A DNA stretch of 54,482 nucleotides, taken from NCBI GenBank assembly GCA_017441065.1, contig JAFSAI010000008.1, positions 1 to 54,482 on the forward strand, written 5' to 3'. The position numbers and the translations under genes were made by a program. Positions 7,319 through 15,623 of the stretch are shown here, one piece after another. A model generated the notes under the pieces. It worked only from the letters and a program-made list of their open reading frames with translations, had not been told where the DNA came from and did not search any database. Within the stretch, counting starts at the first letter, position 1. Each line of letters opens with the position of its first letter. Source of the stretch: Bacilli bacterium (lineage in GTDB: Bacteria; Bacillota_I; Bacilli_A; RF39; UBA660).

Positions 7319-7756
7319 ATGTTTGAACAAATTAATGAAGATTTAAAGAATGCTTTAAAAAGTGGAGATAAATTTAAATTATCAGTTCTAAGAATGTTAA
7401 AAAGTGCTTTGCAATTAGAAGCTATAAGCAAAAAGAGTGAACTTAAAGATGAAGATGTTATTACTGTATTGAAAAGACAAGTAAAACAAAGAAATGATTC
7501 TTTAAAAGAATATGAAACTCTTGGTAAAATTGAAACAGCTGATGAATTAAGAAAAGAAATTGAAGTAATTAATGCTTATTTACCAGAAGAAGCATCAATT
7601 GAACAAATTAATGCTGTTGTAGATGAAGCTTTTGCTAACATAAATCCTACTAGTATGAAAGAAATGGGAATGGTTATGAAATATGTAACTGAAAACCTAG
7701 CAAATGCTGATATGACAAAAGTAAGTGCAATTGTTAAAGAAAGACTAACTAAATAG
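7319..7756 (+). CDS. yqeY: YqeY/GatB-like domain protein
   Basis: The 145 residues match YqeY: an N-terminal helical domain (FEQINEDLKNALKSGDKFKL, VLRMLKSAL) and a C-terminal tRNA-binding-like domain (INAYLPEEAS, GMVMKYV). The family resembles the tail domain of the GatB subunit of tRNA-dependent amidotransferases; its exact role is not established. It is the second gene of the rpsU operon. Confidence 0.93.
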   Translation: MFEQINEDLKNALKSGDKFKLSVLRMLKSALQLEAISKKSELKDEDVITVLKRQVKQRNDSLKEYETLGKIETADELRKEIEVINAYLPEEASIEQINAVVDEAFANINPTSMKEMGMVMKYVTENLANADMTKVSAIVKERLTK

Positions 7757-7766
7757 TCTTTTTTTA
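7740..7766 (+). terminator. Terminator after yqeY
   Basis: AAGACTA (7740-7746) pairs with TAGTCTT (7753-7759), followed by a T run. The yqeY stop codon lies in the loop region. Confidence 0.8.
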
Positions 7767-7787
7767 TTTGTTTTAAAATATAATTTA

Positions 7788-8045
7788 ATGATGAAAAATT
7801 TACATTTTAGAGAAAACTTTAAAAATTTTTTATTTGATTTAGAAGATTTCATAACAATTTATGAAAATCATTTGCATGTATTTAATTATAAAAAATTAAA
7901 CAAATTGAGTGAATCAGAAATAGTTTTAAGTTTTAATAAAATGTTAGTAACAATAAATGGAGTTAATTTAAAAATAAAACAAATGACTAAGCAAGAACTA
8001 CTAATTAATGGAAGTATTTTGAAAGTAGAGTTTTCTTATGAATAG
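7788..8045 (+). CDS. yqfC: YqfC/YabP-family protein
   Basis: An 85-residue protein of the YabP/YqfC fold, with the pattern ITIYENHLHVFNYKKL, LVTINGVNLKIKQMTKQELLI and IL-x-VEF. In spore formers YqfC is made in the mother cell with YqfD. Either of two adjacent ATG codons could be the start. No ribosome binding site is visible, and a TATAAT-like box lies only about 5 nt upstream, so the message may be nearly leaderless. It overlaps yqfD by 8 bp. Confidence 0.8.
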   Translation: MMKNLHFRENFKNFLFDLEDFITIYENHLHVFNYKKLNKLSESEIVLSFNKMLVTINGVNLKIKQMTKQELLINGSILKVEFSYE

Positions 8046-9204
8046 AGAGAAAATTTTATGGATAAAGATTGATACAGAAAACTATTATAGACTTTTAGTA
8101 AAACTAAATGATATTGGAATTAATATGTATGATAATAAGAAGTTAAAAGATTCTATATTAATAAAAACCACAATGTCAGATTATAAAAAAATAAAAAAGT
8201 ATTTAATTAGTTATAAAGTATCAATAAATAGTAATTCAGGAATATCTAAAATAAAAGAAATTGTAAATAAATATATTGTTTTTTCTTGCAGTGTAATATT
8301 AGGAATAATTTTGTTATTTATTGTAAATAATCTTATATTAAAAGTTGATGTTAAAAGTCCTAATAAGAATATTCAAAATTTGTTAATAACAGAGTTAGAT
8401 AAATATGGATTAGGTACACTGAAATTCAAAAAAAGTCATAAACAGGTAGAGGTTATTGTTAATAATATACTAGATAATAATAAAGAAACATTAGAGTGGC
8501 TAGAAGTTAAATATGATGGATTAATTATGATTGTTAATGTTACAGAAAAAACGAAAACTGAAAGTAGTGAAACTTATAATAATTGTAATATTATTGCTTC
8601 TTCTGATGCTAAAATTAGTAGTTTAAATATTTATAGAGGAGTTCCTTTAAAAGAAATAAATGATTATGTACTTAAAGGAGATGTAATATTAAGTGGAAGT
8701 ATAGTTCATAATGAAGAAGTAAAAAATACTGTTTGTGCTGCTGGTGAAATATATGGTGAAGTGTGGTATAAAGTAAAAGTGGAAATACCATTTAAAGAGA
8801 CTTATATAAATTATACGGGAAAAAACAGATATAACTTAAGTATTAAAGTAAATGATAATAAATATCAAATTTTAAAAAGTAGAATAAAAAATAAAAAAGA
8901 AGATGAAATTAATTTATATAAATTAAATGATTTTGAAATAAATTTAGTTAAAGAAAAAGAGTATACTACGAAAGTAAAAAAATTAAGCGAAGAAGAGGCT
9001 TATAATAAAGGGATAAATACGGCTTTAGAAAAGGTGAAATTAAAACTTTTAGATAATGAAGAAATATTACTGAAAAAAGTTTTGAAAAAAGAAGTAAATG
9101 ATAGTACAATATATTTAGAAATATTTATTGTAACAAAAGAGAATATAGGAGAGTTGCAAGTGGTATCGGAGGAAATTAATTATGGTGTCGAATCTAATAC
9201 ATAA
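8038..9204 (+). CDS. yqfD: YqfD-family sporulation-type protein
   Basis: The 388-residue protein has the YqfD layout: a small N-terminal domain, one membrane segment (about 82-102, IVFSCSVILGIILLFIVNN), then a large extracytoplasmic domain with the conserved region EVIVNNILDNN-...-VNVTEKT and ASSDAKISSLNIYRGVP. YqfD is needed for sporulation in Bacillus through an unknown mechanism. Its retention with YqfC and a SpoIIIAH-like protein, but no other sporulation gene in this window, is notable. It overlaps yqfC and the VanZ-like gene. Confidence 0.88.
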   Translation: MNREKILWIKIDTENYYRLLVKLNDIGINMYDNKKLKDSILIKTTMSDYKKIKKYLISYKVSINSNSGISKIKEIVNKYIVFSCSVILGIILLFIVNNLILKVDVKSPNKNIQNLLITELDKYGLGTLKFKKSHKQVEVIVNNILDNNKETLEWLEVKYDGLIMIVNVTEKTKTESSETYNNCNIIASSDAKISSLNIYRGVPLKEINDYVLKGDVILSGSIVHNEEVKNTVCAAGEIYGEVWYKVKVEIPFKETYINYTGKNRYNLSIKVNDNKYQILKSRIKNKKEDEINLYKLNDFEINLVKEKEYTTKVKKLSEEEAYNKGINTALEKVKLKLLDNEEILLKKVLKKEVNDSTIYLEIFIVTKENIGELQVVSEEINYGVESNT

Positions 9205-9796
9205 AGTCTTTAATAATATATGGCCAATGTTAGTGGTATTTATAGTAGCAATTGCATTATTAAGATTTTTTTATTTACAAACGCATAGAGAAAAATTTTG
9301 TTTTCATAAAGAATTTACATATTTAATATCTATAATTTATATATGGTTATTATTTGAAATATTAACAATGACTGAACTTAATGGTACTAGTGGAATGAAT
9401 TTAGTTCCTTTTTCAGAAATAATGCGTTATGAATTTGGCACAAAAATGTTTAATTACAATGTATTTGGTAATATGATTATATTTATTCCTTTTGGTTATT
9501 TAATTGGACAATATGTTAATCCTAAAAAAGTTTGGCCAGTTATTATAACAACATTACTTACTAGTGGTGTTGTAGAATTTGTTCAACTTCGTATTGGTAG
9601 AAGTTTTGATATAGATGATATTATTTTAAATGTAGTTGGTGGTATAATCGGTTATTTATTATATATAGGATTAAGTGCAATAAATAGAAGATTACCAGAC
9701 TTTTTAAAAAGTGATTTAATTTATAATATTATTTGTATAATTTTAGTGTTATTATTTGGTATATATATATTTGGTTATTGGGGAGTTATATTTTAA
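9182..9796 (+). CDS. VanZ-like membrane protein
   Basis: A 204-residue protein with five predicted membrane segments and the VanZ-family core: ELNGTSGMNLVPFSEI, FGNMIIFIPFGYLIGQY, then VVEFVQL-x-IGRSFDIDDIILNVVGG. Family members affect teicoplanin resistance or the envelope, but the biochemical role is unknown. It overlaps yqfD by 23 bp and touches ybeY. In many Firmicutes phoH occupies this position between yqfD and ybeY. Confidence 0.88.
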   Translation: MVSNLIHKVFNNIWPMLVVFIVAIALLRFFYLQTHREKFCFHKEFTYLISIIYIWLLFEILTMTELNGTSGMNLVPFSEIMRYEFGTKMFNYNVFGNMIIFIPFGYLIGQYVNPKKVWPVIITTLLTSGVVEFVQLRIGRSFDIDDIILNVVGGIIGYLLYIGLSAINRRLPDFLKSDLIYNIICIILVLLFGIYIFGYWGVIF

Positions 9797-10245
9797 TGAA
9801 TGATTATAGTATTACAAATGAATATGGTTATGAAAAAGAATATAGTTATTTAAATGACGTAATTGAAAGAACTTTAAAACATGAAAAAGTTAAAAATGCA
9901 ATATTTAGTATAGTGTTTGTTGATAATGAAAAAATACAATATTTAAATAAAAATTATCGTAACATTGATAGAATTACTGATGTTATATCTTTTGCATTTG
10001 AAGATAACAATAGAATAGTGTATAATAATGTAAGGTTTTTGGGAGAAATATATATATGTATTCCCAGAATGATAGAGCAAGCAAAAGAATATGGTCATAG
10101 TGAAACAAGAGAACTTGCATTTTTAACTGTGCATGGACTTTTACATTTACTTGGTTATGATCATATGACTGAAGAAGACGAAAAAGAAATGTTTGCATTA
10201 CAGGAAGTGATATTAAATGAAGATGAACGAACAAAAAGATGTTAG
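9796..10245 (+). CDS. ybeY: Endoribonuclease YbeY (rRNA maturation)
   Basis: A zinc-dependent RNase for 16S rRNA 3'-end maturation and ribosome quality control. The zinc motif HGLLHLLGYDH is complete, and DRITDVISF matches the conserved DVLSF region. The ATG at 9796 overlaps the TAA of the preceding gene by one base; an upstream ATG at 9733 would add a membrane-like stretch foreign to the family. At 149 residues the length is normal. It overlaps dgkA by 29 bp. Confidence 0.94.
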   Translation: MNDYSITNEYGYEKEYSYLNDVIERTLKHEKVKNAIFSIVFVDNEKIQYLNKNYRNIDRITDVISFAFEDNNRIVYNNVRFLGEIYICIPRMIEQAKEYGHSETRELAFLTVHGLLHLLGYDHMTEEDEKEMFALQEVILNEDERTKRC

Positions 10246-10618
10246 CTTAATTAAAAATATGATGAATAAATGTAAATATTCATTACAGGGATTAGCTTAT
10301 TGTTTTAAAAACGAATCAAGTTTTTTATTCGAAGCAATTATGGCTTGTTTAATCATAATATTTGGTATTTGGTTTGATATTGAATTTTTAGAATGGGTAA
10401 TATCATTCGGAAGTCTTGCTTTAATTAGTATTACTGAACTTATTAATACTGCAATTGAAGCTACTGTAGATATGGTTACCCAAGAATATAATGAATATGC
10501 AAAAATAGCAAAAGATTGTGGAAGTGCTGCAACAGGTGTAATGAGTATTTTAGCTACAATAGTTAATATGATAATATTTGTTCCTTATTTTATTGAATTA
10601 TTTGTTAAATGGTTTTAG
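10217..10618 (+). CDS. dgkA: Diacylglycerol/undecaprenol kinase family protein
   Basis: 133 residues with three membrane segments and the family motif ELINTAIEATVD plus the nucleotide-site region AKDCGSAA. In Gram-positive bacteria this family usually phosphorylates undecaprenol to recycle the wall lipid carrier. It sits between ybeY and era as in Bacillus. Confidence 0.92.
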   Translation: MKMNEQKDVSLIKNMMNKCKYSLQGLAYCFKNESSFLFEAIMACLIIIFGIWFDIEFLEWVISFGSLALISITELINTAIEATVDMVTQEYNEYAKIAKDCGSAATGVMSILATIVNMIIFVPYFIELFVKWF

Positions 10619-10626
10619 GAGGAATT

Positions 10627-11508
10627 ATGAAGAGTGGGTTTGTAAGTATAGTTGGTAGACCGAATGTTGGAAAAAGTACACTACTAAATAGCATAATTGA
10701 TCGTAAGATTGCTATTACTTCTAATGTTTCAGGTACTACAAGAAATATTATTGAAGGAATATATCATGAAAAAGATACACAAATAATTTTTGTCGATACT
10801 CCAGGTATTTCTAAACCATTGAATAAATTAGGTAAAGTATTAAATAAACAAGCTGCAGCATTAACTAAAGATGTTGATTTAATTTTATTAGTTGTAGATA
10901 TAGAATCTGGTATTGGCAAAGGCGATAAATTCTTAATGGATAGTTTAAAGGAAAATGATATACCAGTAATATTAGTAATTAATAAAATAGATAAAGTATC
11001 TAATGAAACTTTAATAATGGCAATTAATGAATATAAAGATTATCCTTTTGCAGAAATTGTTCCAGTATCAGCATTAGAGGATGATAATGTATCTCATTTA
11101 ATTGAAGTAATAAAAAAATATTTAAAAGATGATATTAAGTATTATGGTGATGATGTAATTACAAGTAGCAGTGTACCATTTATGGCTGGTGAATTAGTAA
11201 GAGAAAAATTACTTCAAAATACACAAGAAGAAATTCCTCATTCAATTACATGTCATTGTACTAACATTGAATATAAAAAAGATATTGTAAATATAAATGT
11301 CGATATAATTGTTGATAAACCAGGAATTAAAAAAATCATTATTGGTGCTGGTGGTGAAATGTTAAAAAAGATTGGTTCACTAGCTAGAAAAGACTTAGAA
11401 GAAATGGTTGGCAAAAAAGTTTATTTAGAGTTATATGTTAAAGTTGTCGAAAACTGGAAAGATAAAGAAAGATATTTAAAAGAACTTGGTTTCTTTGATT
11501 ATGAATAA
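10627..11508 (+). CDS. era: GTPase Era
   Basis: An essential GTPase in 30S assembly that binds the 3' end of 16S rRNA. G1 GRPNVGKST, G3 DTPG, G4 NKID and a C-terminal KH domain (GAGGEMLKKIGSLARKDLE) are present. The ATG at 10627 follows AGGAGG; the upstream start at 10609 lies within dgkA and has no such site. At 293 residues it is the normal length. Confidence 0.97.
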   Translation: MKSGFVSIVGRPNVGKSTLLNSIIDRKIAITSNVSGTTRNIIEGIYHEKDTQIIFVDTPGISKPLNKLGKVLNKQAAALTKDVDLILLVVDIESGIGKGDKFLMDSLKENDIPVILVINKIDKVSNETLIMAINEYKDYPFAEIVPVSALEDDNVSHLIEVIKKYLKDDIKYYGDDVITSSSVPFMAGELVREKLLQNTQEEIPHSITCHCTNIEYKKDIVNINVDIIVDKPGIKKIIIGAGGEMLKKIGSLARKDLEEMVGKKVYLELYVKVVENWKDKERYLKELGFFDYE

Positions 11509-11517
11509 AATTTTTAA

Positions 11518-11546
11518 CACCTTCCCATTATAGTAATAGGAAGGTG
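11518..11546 (+). promoter_or_regulatory. Strong hairpin that buries the yqzL ribosome binding site
   Basis: CACCTTCC (11518-11525) pairs perfectly with GGAAGGTG (11539-11546), and ATTA/TAAT extend the stem towards a 3-nt loop with one mismatch. The second arm is the ribosome binding site of yqzL (ATG at 11553). It could be an attenuator, a translational switch or a weak era terminator; no clear T run follows. Confidence 0.6.
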
Positions 11547-11552
11547 ATTTTA

Positions 11553-11633
11553 ATGAATAAAAAGGAAGCTTGGGAAAAATTTAAAAATAGTGGTAAAGTA
11601 GAAGATTATTTAAATTATAAAAAATGTAAATAA
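11553..11633 (+). CDS. yqzL: YqzL-like micropeptide
   Basis: A 26-residue peptide (MNKKEAWEKFKNSGKVEDYL, then NYKKCK) in the conserved slot between era and recO. It matches the W-x-x-F-x-x-TG-x-[IV]-x-x-YL pattern of YqzL, whose function is unknown. Its ribosome binding site lies within a strong hairpin. It ends just before recO. Confidence 0.8.
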   Translation: MNKKEAWEKFKNSGKVEDYLNYKKCK

Positions 11634-11646
11634 GTTGGTGGATAAT

Positions 11647-12378
11647 GTGTTAACAAATGTAGAAGGTGTTATTTTAAGTACAACACCATTTGGTGAAACA
11701 TCGAAAATAATAAATGTATTTACTAAAGAATATGGTGTAATAGGTATTATGTGTAAGGGTGCTATGGGAATAAAGAGTAAACTTAGAAGTGTTACTCAAA
11801 ATTTGACTTTTGGTACTTTTAATATTTATTATAAAAAAGATAAACTTTCTACATTAGTGTCTGTTGATATTATTAATCCACTCAAAAGAATTAAAGAAGA
11901 TATTTTACTTATTAGTTATGCATCATATTTAAGTGATTTAGTTTATCAGGTATTGAAACAATCAAATGACGAAGAAATATATAATGACTATATTAATGCA
12001 ATTTTAAAGTTAGAAGAAGGCTTAAATCCAGTAGTTATCACTAATATTTTAGAAGTAAAATTATTAGATTATTTAGGAGTTGGCCTTAATTTAACTAGTT
12101 GTATTATGTGTGGAAATAAAAAAGAAATTGTTACTTTATCAAGTGAAAAGGGCGGACTTATTTGTAAAAATTGTTACACTATGGAAAGAATTGTTCCAAT
12201 AAGTATAGTAAAAGTACTTAATATGTATTATTTAGTTGATATAAAAAGTGTTAGTAAACTTGCTTTAAAAGATGATGTTATTAACGAAATTAATAGATTC
12301 TTAACAAGTTATTATGATGATTACACTGGTTTGTATTTAAAGAGTAAAGATTTTTTGAAAACTATTCAGAAATTATGA
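11647..12378 (+). CDS. recO: DNA repair protein RecO
   Basis: RecO works with RecR and RecF in loading RecA on SSB-coated DNA. An N-terminal OB domain (LTNVEGVILSTTPFGETSKI), a helical core and a four-Cys zinc finger (CIMCGNKK, ICKNC) are seen. TTG 11635, GTG 11638 and GTG 11647 are possible starts; the last lies 5 nt after GGTGG and gives the family's usual MLT-x-x-EG-x-VL beginning, so it is preferred (243 residues). Confidence 0.92.
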   Translation: MLTNVEGVILSTTPFGETSKIINVFTKEYGVIGIMCKGAMGIKSKLRSVTQNLTFGTFNIYYKKDKLSTLVSVDIINPLKRIKEDILLISYASYLSDLVYQVLKQSNDEEIYNDYINAILKLEEGLNPVVITNILEVKLLDYLGVGLNLTSCIMCGNKKEIVTLSSEKGGLICKNCYTMERIVPISIVKVLNMYYLVDIKSVSKLALKDDVINEINRFLTSYYDDYTGLYLKSKDFLKTIQKL

Positions 12379-12389
12379 ATAGTTTTTTT
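12359..12389 (+). terminator. Terminator after recO
   Basis: AAACTATTC (12359-12367) pairs with GAATAGTTT (12377-12385), and a T run follows. The recO stop lies in the loop. Confidence 0.85.
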
Positions 12390-12456
12390 GTCAAATAAAT
12401 GTTTGTTTAGTTGTTATAATATGAAAAATATTCTATACTATAGATAGGGTGATAAT

Positions 12457-13098
12457 ATGGCAGATATGGTGTTTAAGTATAGTGCAATGAATGGTGGTAA
12501 AACATTAAATATTTTACAAACGGTTCATAGCTATGAAGAAAATAATTTTAAAGTAATAGTAGTAAAATCTATTAAAGATACTAAGGGCGAAGATACAATA
12601 ATATCTCGTAATGGTATGGGTAGAAAAGTAGATATTTTACTTAAAGAAAATGAATCTCTGTTAACAGAAGCAAATTATAAAAAATATTATACTGCTAAAG
12701 TAATTTTGGTTGATGAAGTAGAATTATTAAATGAAACTCAAATAAAAGAATTATGGATGATAGCACATCTAATAAATGTTCCAGTTTTATGTTATGGACT
12801 TAAGAGTAATTTTAAGGGCGATATTTTTAGTGATGGAATTGCCCAAATATTTGCAATAGCAGATCATATTGAAGAAATTGGTAGTAGTAGTTTATGTAGG
12901 TGTGGTAAGAAAGCAATTTTTAATGCTCGTAAAGAAAATGACAAGTTTACAGATGAAGGCCCATGTATTGTCATTGATGATGGGACAAAGAAAGAATATG
13001 AATATGTTTCTTTATGTTCTGATTGTTATTTAAAATATGTTAAAATTGGCAGTGATGAAGCGAAAAAATTAGCAAATTTAGTTGATAAAATTAAATAG
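12457..13098 (+). CDS. tdk: Thymidine kinase
   Basis: Phosphorylates thymidine in the salvage pathway. P-loop SAMNGGKT (residues 8-15; family norm MNSGKT or FSGKS), Walker B-type VDEVELL, and the zinc site CRCGKKA with CSDCY are present, placing it in the type II family. The Ser-to-Gly change in the P-loop is slightly unusual. A TATAAT lies at 12415-12420. It stands alone between recO and the glyS T-box. Confidence 0.92.
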   Translation: MADMVFKYSAMNGGKTLNILQTVHSYEENNFKVIVVKSIKDTKGEDTIISRNGMGRKVDILLKENESLLTEANYKKYYTAKVILVDEVELLNETQIKELWMIAHLINVPVLCYGLKSNFKGDIFSDGIAQIFAIADHIEEIGSSSLCRCGKKAIFNARKENDKFTDEGPCIVIDDGTKKEYEYVSLCSDCYLKYVKIGSDEAKKLANLVDKIK

Positions 13099-13110
13099 TT
13101 AATATATAAT
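13082..13110 (+). promoter_or_regulatory. Promoter of glyS
   Basis: TTGATA (13082-13087), a 17-nt spacer and TATAAT (13105-13110), overlapping the end of tdk. Transcription should begin near 13117. Confidence 0.75.
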
Positions 13111-13116
13111 TTAGTG

Positions 13117-13240
13117 TATACAAGTGATGACTGGGTTGGAATCCACGAGCTATATAAATAATGAAGCGATTCTTCTAAGAATAATTAGGGTGGAACCGTG
13201 GGCCGTTGCTCACCCCTAAGGATTTTTAGAAGTTTTTTAT
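13117..13240 (+). promoter_or_regulatory. Very short T-box leader of glyS
   Basis: The T-box core AGGGTGGAACCGTGG lies at 13188-13202. It is part of a long terminator whose base CTTCTAA (13172-13178) pairs with TTAGAAG (13226-13232) before a T run. From the inferred start of transcription to the core there are only about 70 nt, too few for a canonical stem I with an AG bulge and distal loops. A small hairpin, TGGGT-TGGA-ATCCA, precedes the core and shows the glycine codon GGA in its loop; whether that is the specifier is uncertain. Confidence 0.85.
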
Positions 13241-13256
13241 TTAGGAGGAGAAAAAT

Positions 13257-14633
13257 ATGGAAAAATTAACTATGGAAGAATTAGTAAATTATTCAAAACA
13301 ATATGGATATATTTATCAAGGTAGTGAAATTTATGGAGGTTTAGCTAACGCTTGGGATTATGGACCATTAGGTTCTTTATTAAAACAAAATGTAAAGAAA
13401 GCTTGGTGGCAAAAATTTATTCAAGAATGTCCTTATAACTATGGATTAGATTCTGCAATTCTAATGAATCCAAAAGTTTGGGTAGCATCAGGACATGTAG
13501 CGTCATTTTCAGATCCACTTATTGATTGTAAAAGTTGTAAAGCAAGACATAGAGCAGATAAATTAATTGAAGATGCTACTAATGGAGATGTTACTGGTGA
13601 TGGTTTATCTAATGAAGAGTTAATTGAATTAATTAAAGAAAAGAATATAGTTTGTCCAAAGTGTGGAAAAAATGATTTTACTGAAATAAGAAAATTTAAT
13701 TTATTATTTGAAACTTATCAAGGTGTTACTGAAGATGCTAAAAATAAAGTATATTTAAGAGGAGAAACAGCACAAGGGATATTTGTTAATTTTAAAAATG
13801 TTGAAAGAAGTATGAGAGCAAAACTTCCATTTGGTATTGGCCAATATGGTAAGAGTTTCAGAAATGAAATAACTCCAGGAAACTTTATTTTTAGAACAAG
13901 AGAATTTGAGCAAATGGAATTAGAATTTTTCTGCAAACCTGATACTGATTTAGAATGGTTTAGTTATTGGAAGAGTTATTGTATAGATTTCCTAAAATTA
14001 TTAGGACTTAAAGAAGAAAATTTAAGATATAGAGATCACGCAAAAGAAGAGTTATCTTTTTATAGTAAAGCTACAACAGATATAGAATATAGATTTCCAT
14101 TTGGTTGGGGAGAATTATGGGGAATAGCAGATCGTACAGATTATGACTTAGGTGTTCATATGGAACATTCAAGTGAAGATTTGAGATATTTAGATCCAGA
14201 AACTAATGAAAAATATTTGCCTTATGTAATTGAGCCTTCAGTTGGGGTAGATAGATTAATTTTAACAATATTATGTGATGCTTATACTAAAGAAATTGTT
14301 GAAAATGAAGAAAGATTAGTATTAAAAATTCATCCAGCATTAGCTCCAGTAAAAGTAACAATTCTTCCTTTAGTAAAAAAATTCCATTCAGAAAAAGCGA
14401 ATGAAGTATTTCAAGCTTTAAGTAAATATTTCTATTGTAGTTATGATGAAGCAGGAAGTATTGGTAAACGTTACAGAAGAAGTGATGCGATTGGTACACC
14501 GTTCTGTATTACAATTGACGATAATACGTTAAATGAAAATACAATAACTATTAGAGATAGAGATACAATGGAACAAATAACATTATCATTAGATGAAGTT
14601 AAAGATTATATTGAAAGTAAAATAGTCTTGTAA
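13257..14633 (+). CDS. glyS: Glycyl-tRNA synthetase, dimeric type
   Basis: A class II synthetase of the alpha2 (archaeal/eukaryotic-like) type, charging tRNA-Gly. The start region ([20 protein letters not shown]), the active-site regions [27 protein letters not shown] and [20 protein letters not shown] (motif 2), plus GVDRLI (motif 3) are present. A Cys pair CKSC and CPKC in the insertion may bind zinc. The C-terminal anticodon-binding domain starts near residue 360. At 458 residues it is normal for the bacterial group. GGAGGAG precedes the ATG; a T-box controls expression. Confidence 0.97.
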   Translation: MEKLTMEELVNYSKQYGYIYQGSEIYGGLANAWDYGPLGSLLKQNVKKAWWQKFIQECPYNYGLDSAILMNPKVWVASGHVASFSDPLIDCKSCKARHRADKLIEDATNGDVTGDGLSNEELIELIKEKNIVCPKCGKNDFTEIRKFNLLFETYQGVTEDAKNKVYLRGETAQGIFVNFKNVERSMRAKLPFGIGQYGKSFRNEITPGNFIFRTREFEQMELEFFCKPDTDLEWFSYWKSYCIDFLKLLGLKEENLRYRDHAKEELSFYSKATTDIEYRFPFGWGELWGIADRTDYDLGVHMEHSSEDLRYLDPETNEKYLPYVIEPSVGVDRLILTILCDAYTKEIVENEERLVLKIHPALAPVKVTILPLVKKFHSEKANEVFQALSKYFYCSYDEAGSIGKRYRRSDAIGTPFCITIDDNTLNENTITIRDRDTMEQITLSLDEVKDYIESKIVL

Positions 14634-14656
14634 AAGTTACGTTTATTTGGTAGAAT
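14628..14656 (+). promoter_or_regulatory. Candidate promoter of sepF-divIVA
   Basis: TTGTAA (14628-14633, overlapping the glyS stop), a 17-nt spacer and TAGAAT (14651-14656). Confidence 0.55.
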
Positions 14657-14683
14657 TAAAGAGTAATCTAGGGAGGATTAGTT

Positions 14684-15094
14684 ATGGCACTTAGTAAATT
14701 AAAAAATTTATTTAAAGATGATGAAGATACTGAAGTAATTGGTACTGAAGATGAATATTATGCAGTATCAGAAGCTGATGCTTTAAAGGAAGCTGATAAA
14801 GTTGGTAATAAGATGATTTTACTTGAACCAAGAAGTTTTTCAGAAGCACAAGCTATAGCAGATCATTTAAAAACTCGTAATAGTGTTGTTGTTAATTTAA
14901 AAAGAGTTACATCAGCACAAGCAAAAAGAATTATTGATTTTCTAAGTGGATGTATTTACGCCATTGGTGGTAATATGCAAAAAATTGGTGTAGGTATTTA
15001 TTTATGTACTCCTAAAAACGTTAATGTTCAAGGAAAAATTACAGATGATAATGATAAAGCAAAAAGTGGAGCAGAAGACGAATTAGAGTGGTAA
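14684..15094 (+). CDS. sepF: Cell division protein SepF
   Basis: SepF tethers FtsZ to the membrane and bundles its filaments. The short N-terminus (MALSKLKNLFKDDED) can form the membrane-binding helix. The C-terminal core includes LEPRSFSEAQAIADHLK, VVVNLKRV and FLSGCIYAIGGNMQKIG. At 136 residues it is typical. It is followed by divIVA, as in many Firmicutes, but without the ylmG and ylmH genes between them. Confidence 0.95.
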   Translation: MALSKLKNLFKDDEDTEVIGTEDEYYAVSEADALKEADKVGNKMILLEPRSFSEAQAIADHLKTRNSVVVNLKRVTSAQAKRIIDFLSGCIYAIGGNMQKIGVGIYLCTPKNVNVQGKITDDNDKAKSGAEDELEW

Positions 15095-15113
15095 AAGAAA
15101 CGGTTGTGAGTTT

Positions 15114-15539
15114 ATGAGAAAATTTAATAATAGTTTTCCAGGATATAATAAAAATGAAGTTAATTCTTTTGTCAAAAATGTTACAACTGAATATGAAAGT
15201 ATGCTTAATAACTTAAAAACTAGAGATCAAGAAATTGAAACTTTGAAAAAAGAGTTAGAGCATTATAAAAGTATTGAAAGTACATTAAATAGAGCAATTT
15301 TAATTGCTGAGGAATCCTCACAAAATATTAAAAAAACAGCTTTTGATGAATCTAAAGTGATAATTGAAGATGCAAAAAGAAATGCTTCAAGAATTATAAA
15401 TAATGCTTTAATAAAAGCAGAAAAAGTAGAGATGGAAGCAAATAATTTAAAAAGACAAGTTGCCCAATATAAGAGAAGATATAAGAATATTTTAGAAGAG
15501 CAACTTGATCAAATAGAAAGATTAGATCTAGATAACTAA
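15114..15539 (+). CDS. divIVA: DivIVA-domain protein
   Basis: A 141-residue coiled-coil protein. The N-terminal FPGYNKNEVNSFV matches the DivIVA membrane-binding domain, followed by an uninterrupted coiled coil to the end. DivIVA proteins mark curved membrane at poles and septa. It is shorter than Bacillus DivIVA, so a GpsB-like role is also possible. A weak ribosome binding site (GGTTGTGAG) precedes the ATG. Confidence 0.88.
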   Translation: MRKFNNSFPGYNKNEVNSFVKNVTTEYESMLNNLKTRDQEIETLKKELEHYKSIESTLNRAILIAEESSQNIKKTAFDESKVIIEDAKRNASRIINNALIKAEKVEMEANNLKRQVAQYKRRYKNILEEQLDQIERLDLDN

Positions 15540-15562
15540 GTGTAGTTTTACTACACTTTTTT
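15539..15562 (+). terminator. Terminator after divIVA
   Basis: AGTGTAG (15539-15545) pairs with CTACACT (15551-15557), followed by six T. Confidence 0.87.
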
Positions 15563-15564
15563 AC

Positions 15565-15593
15565 TTGTACTTTATTCTAATTAATAGTATACT
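15565..15593 (+). promoter_or_regulatory. Promoter of cdsA-rseP
   Basis: TTGTAC (15565-15570), a 17-nt spacer and TATACT (15588-15593). A second -10-like TATAAT lies near 15604. Confidence 0.7.
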
Positions 15594-15623
15594 TTATTTA
15601 GTAATATAATATATGGAGGATGT

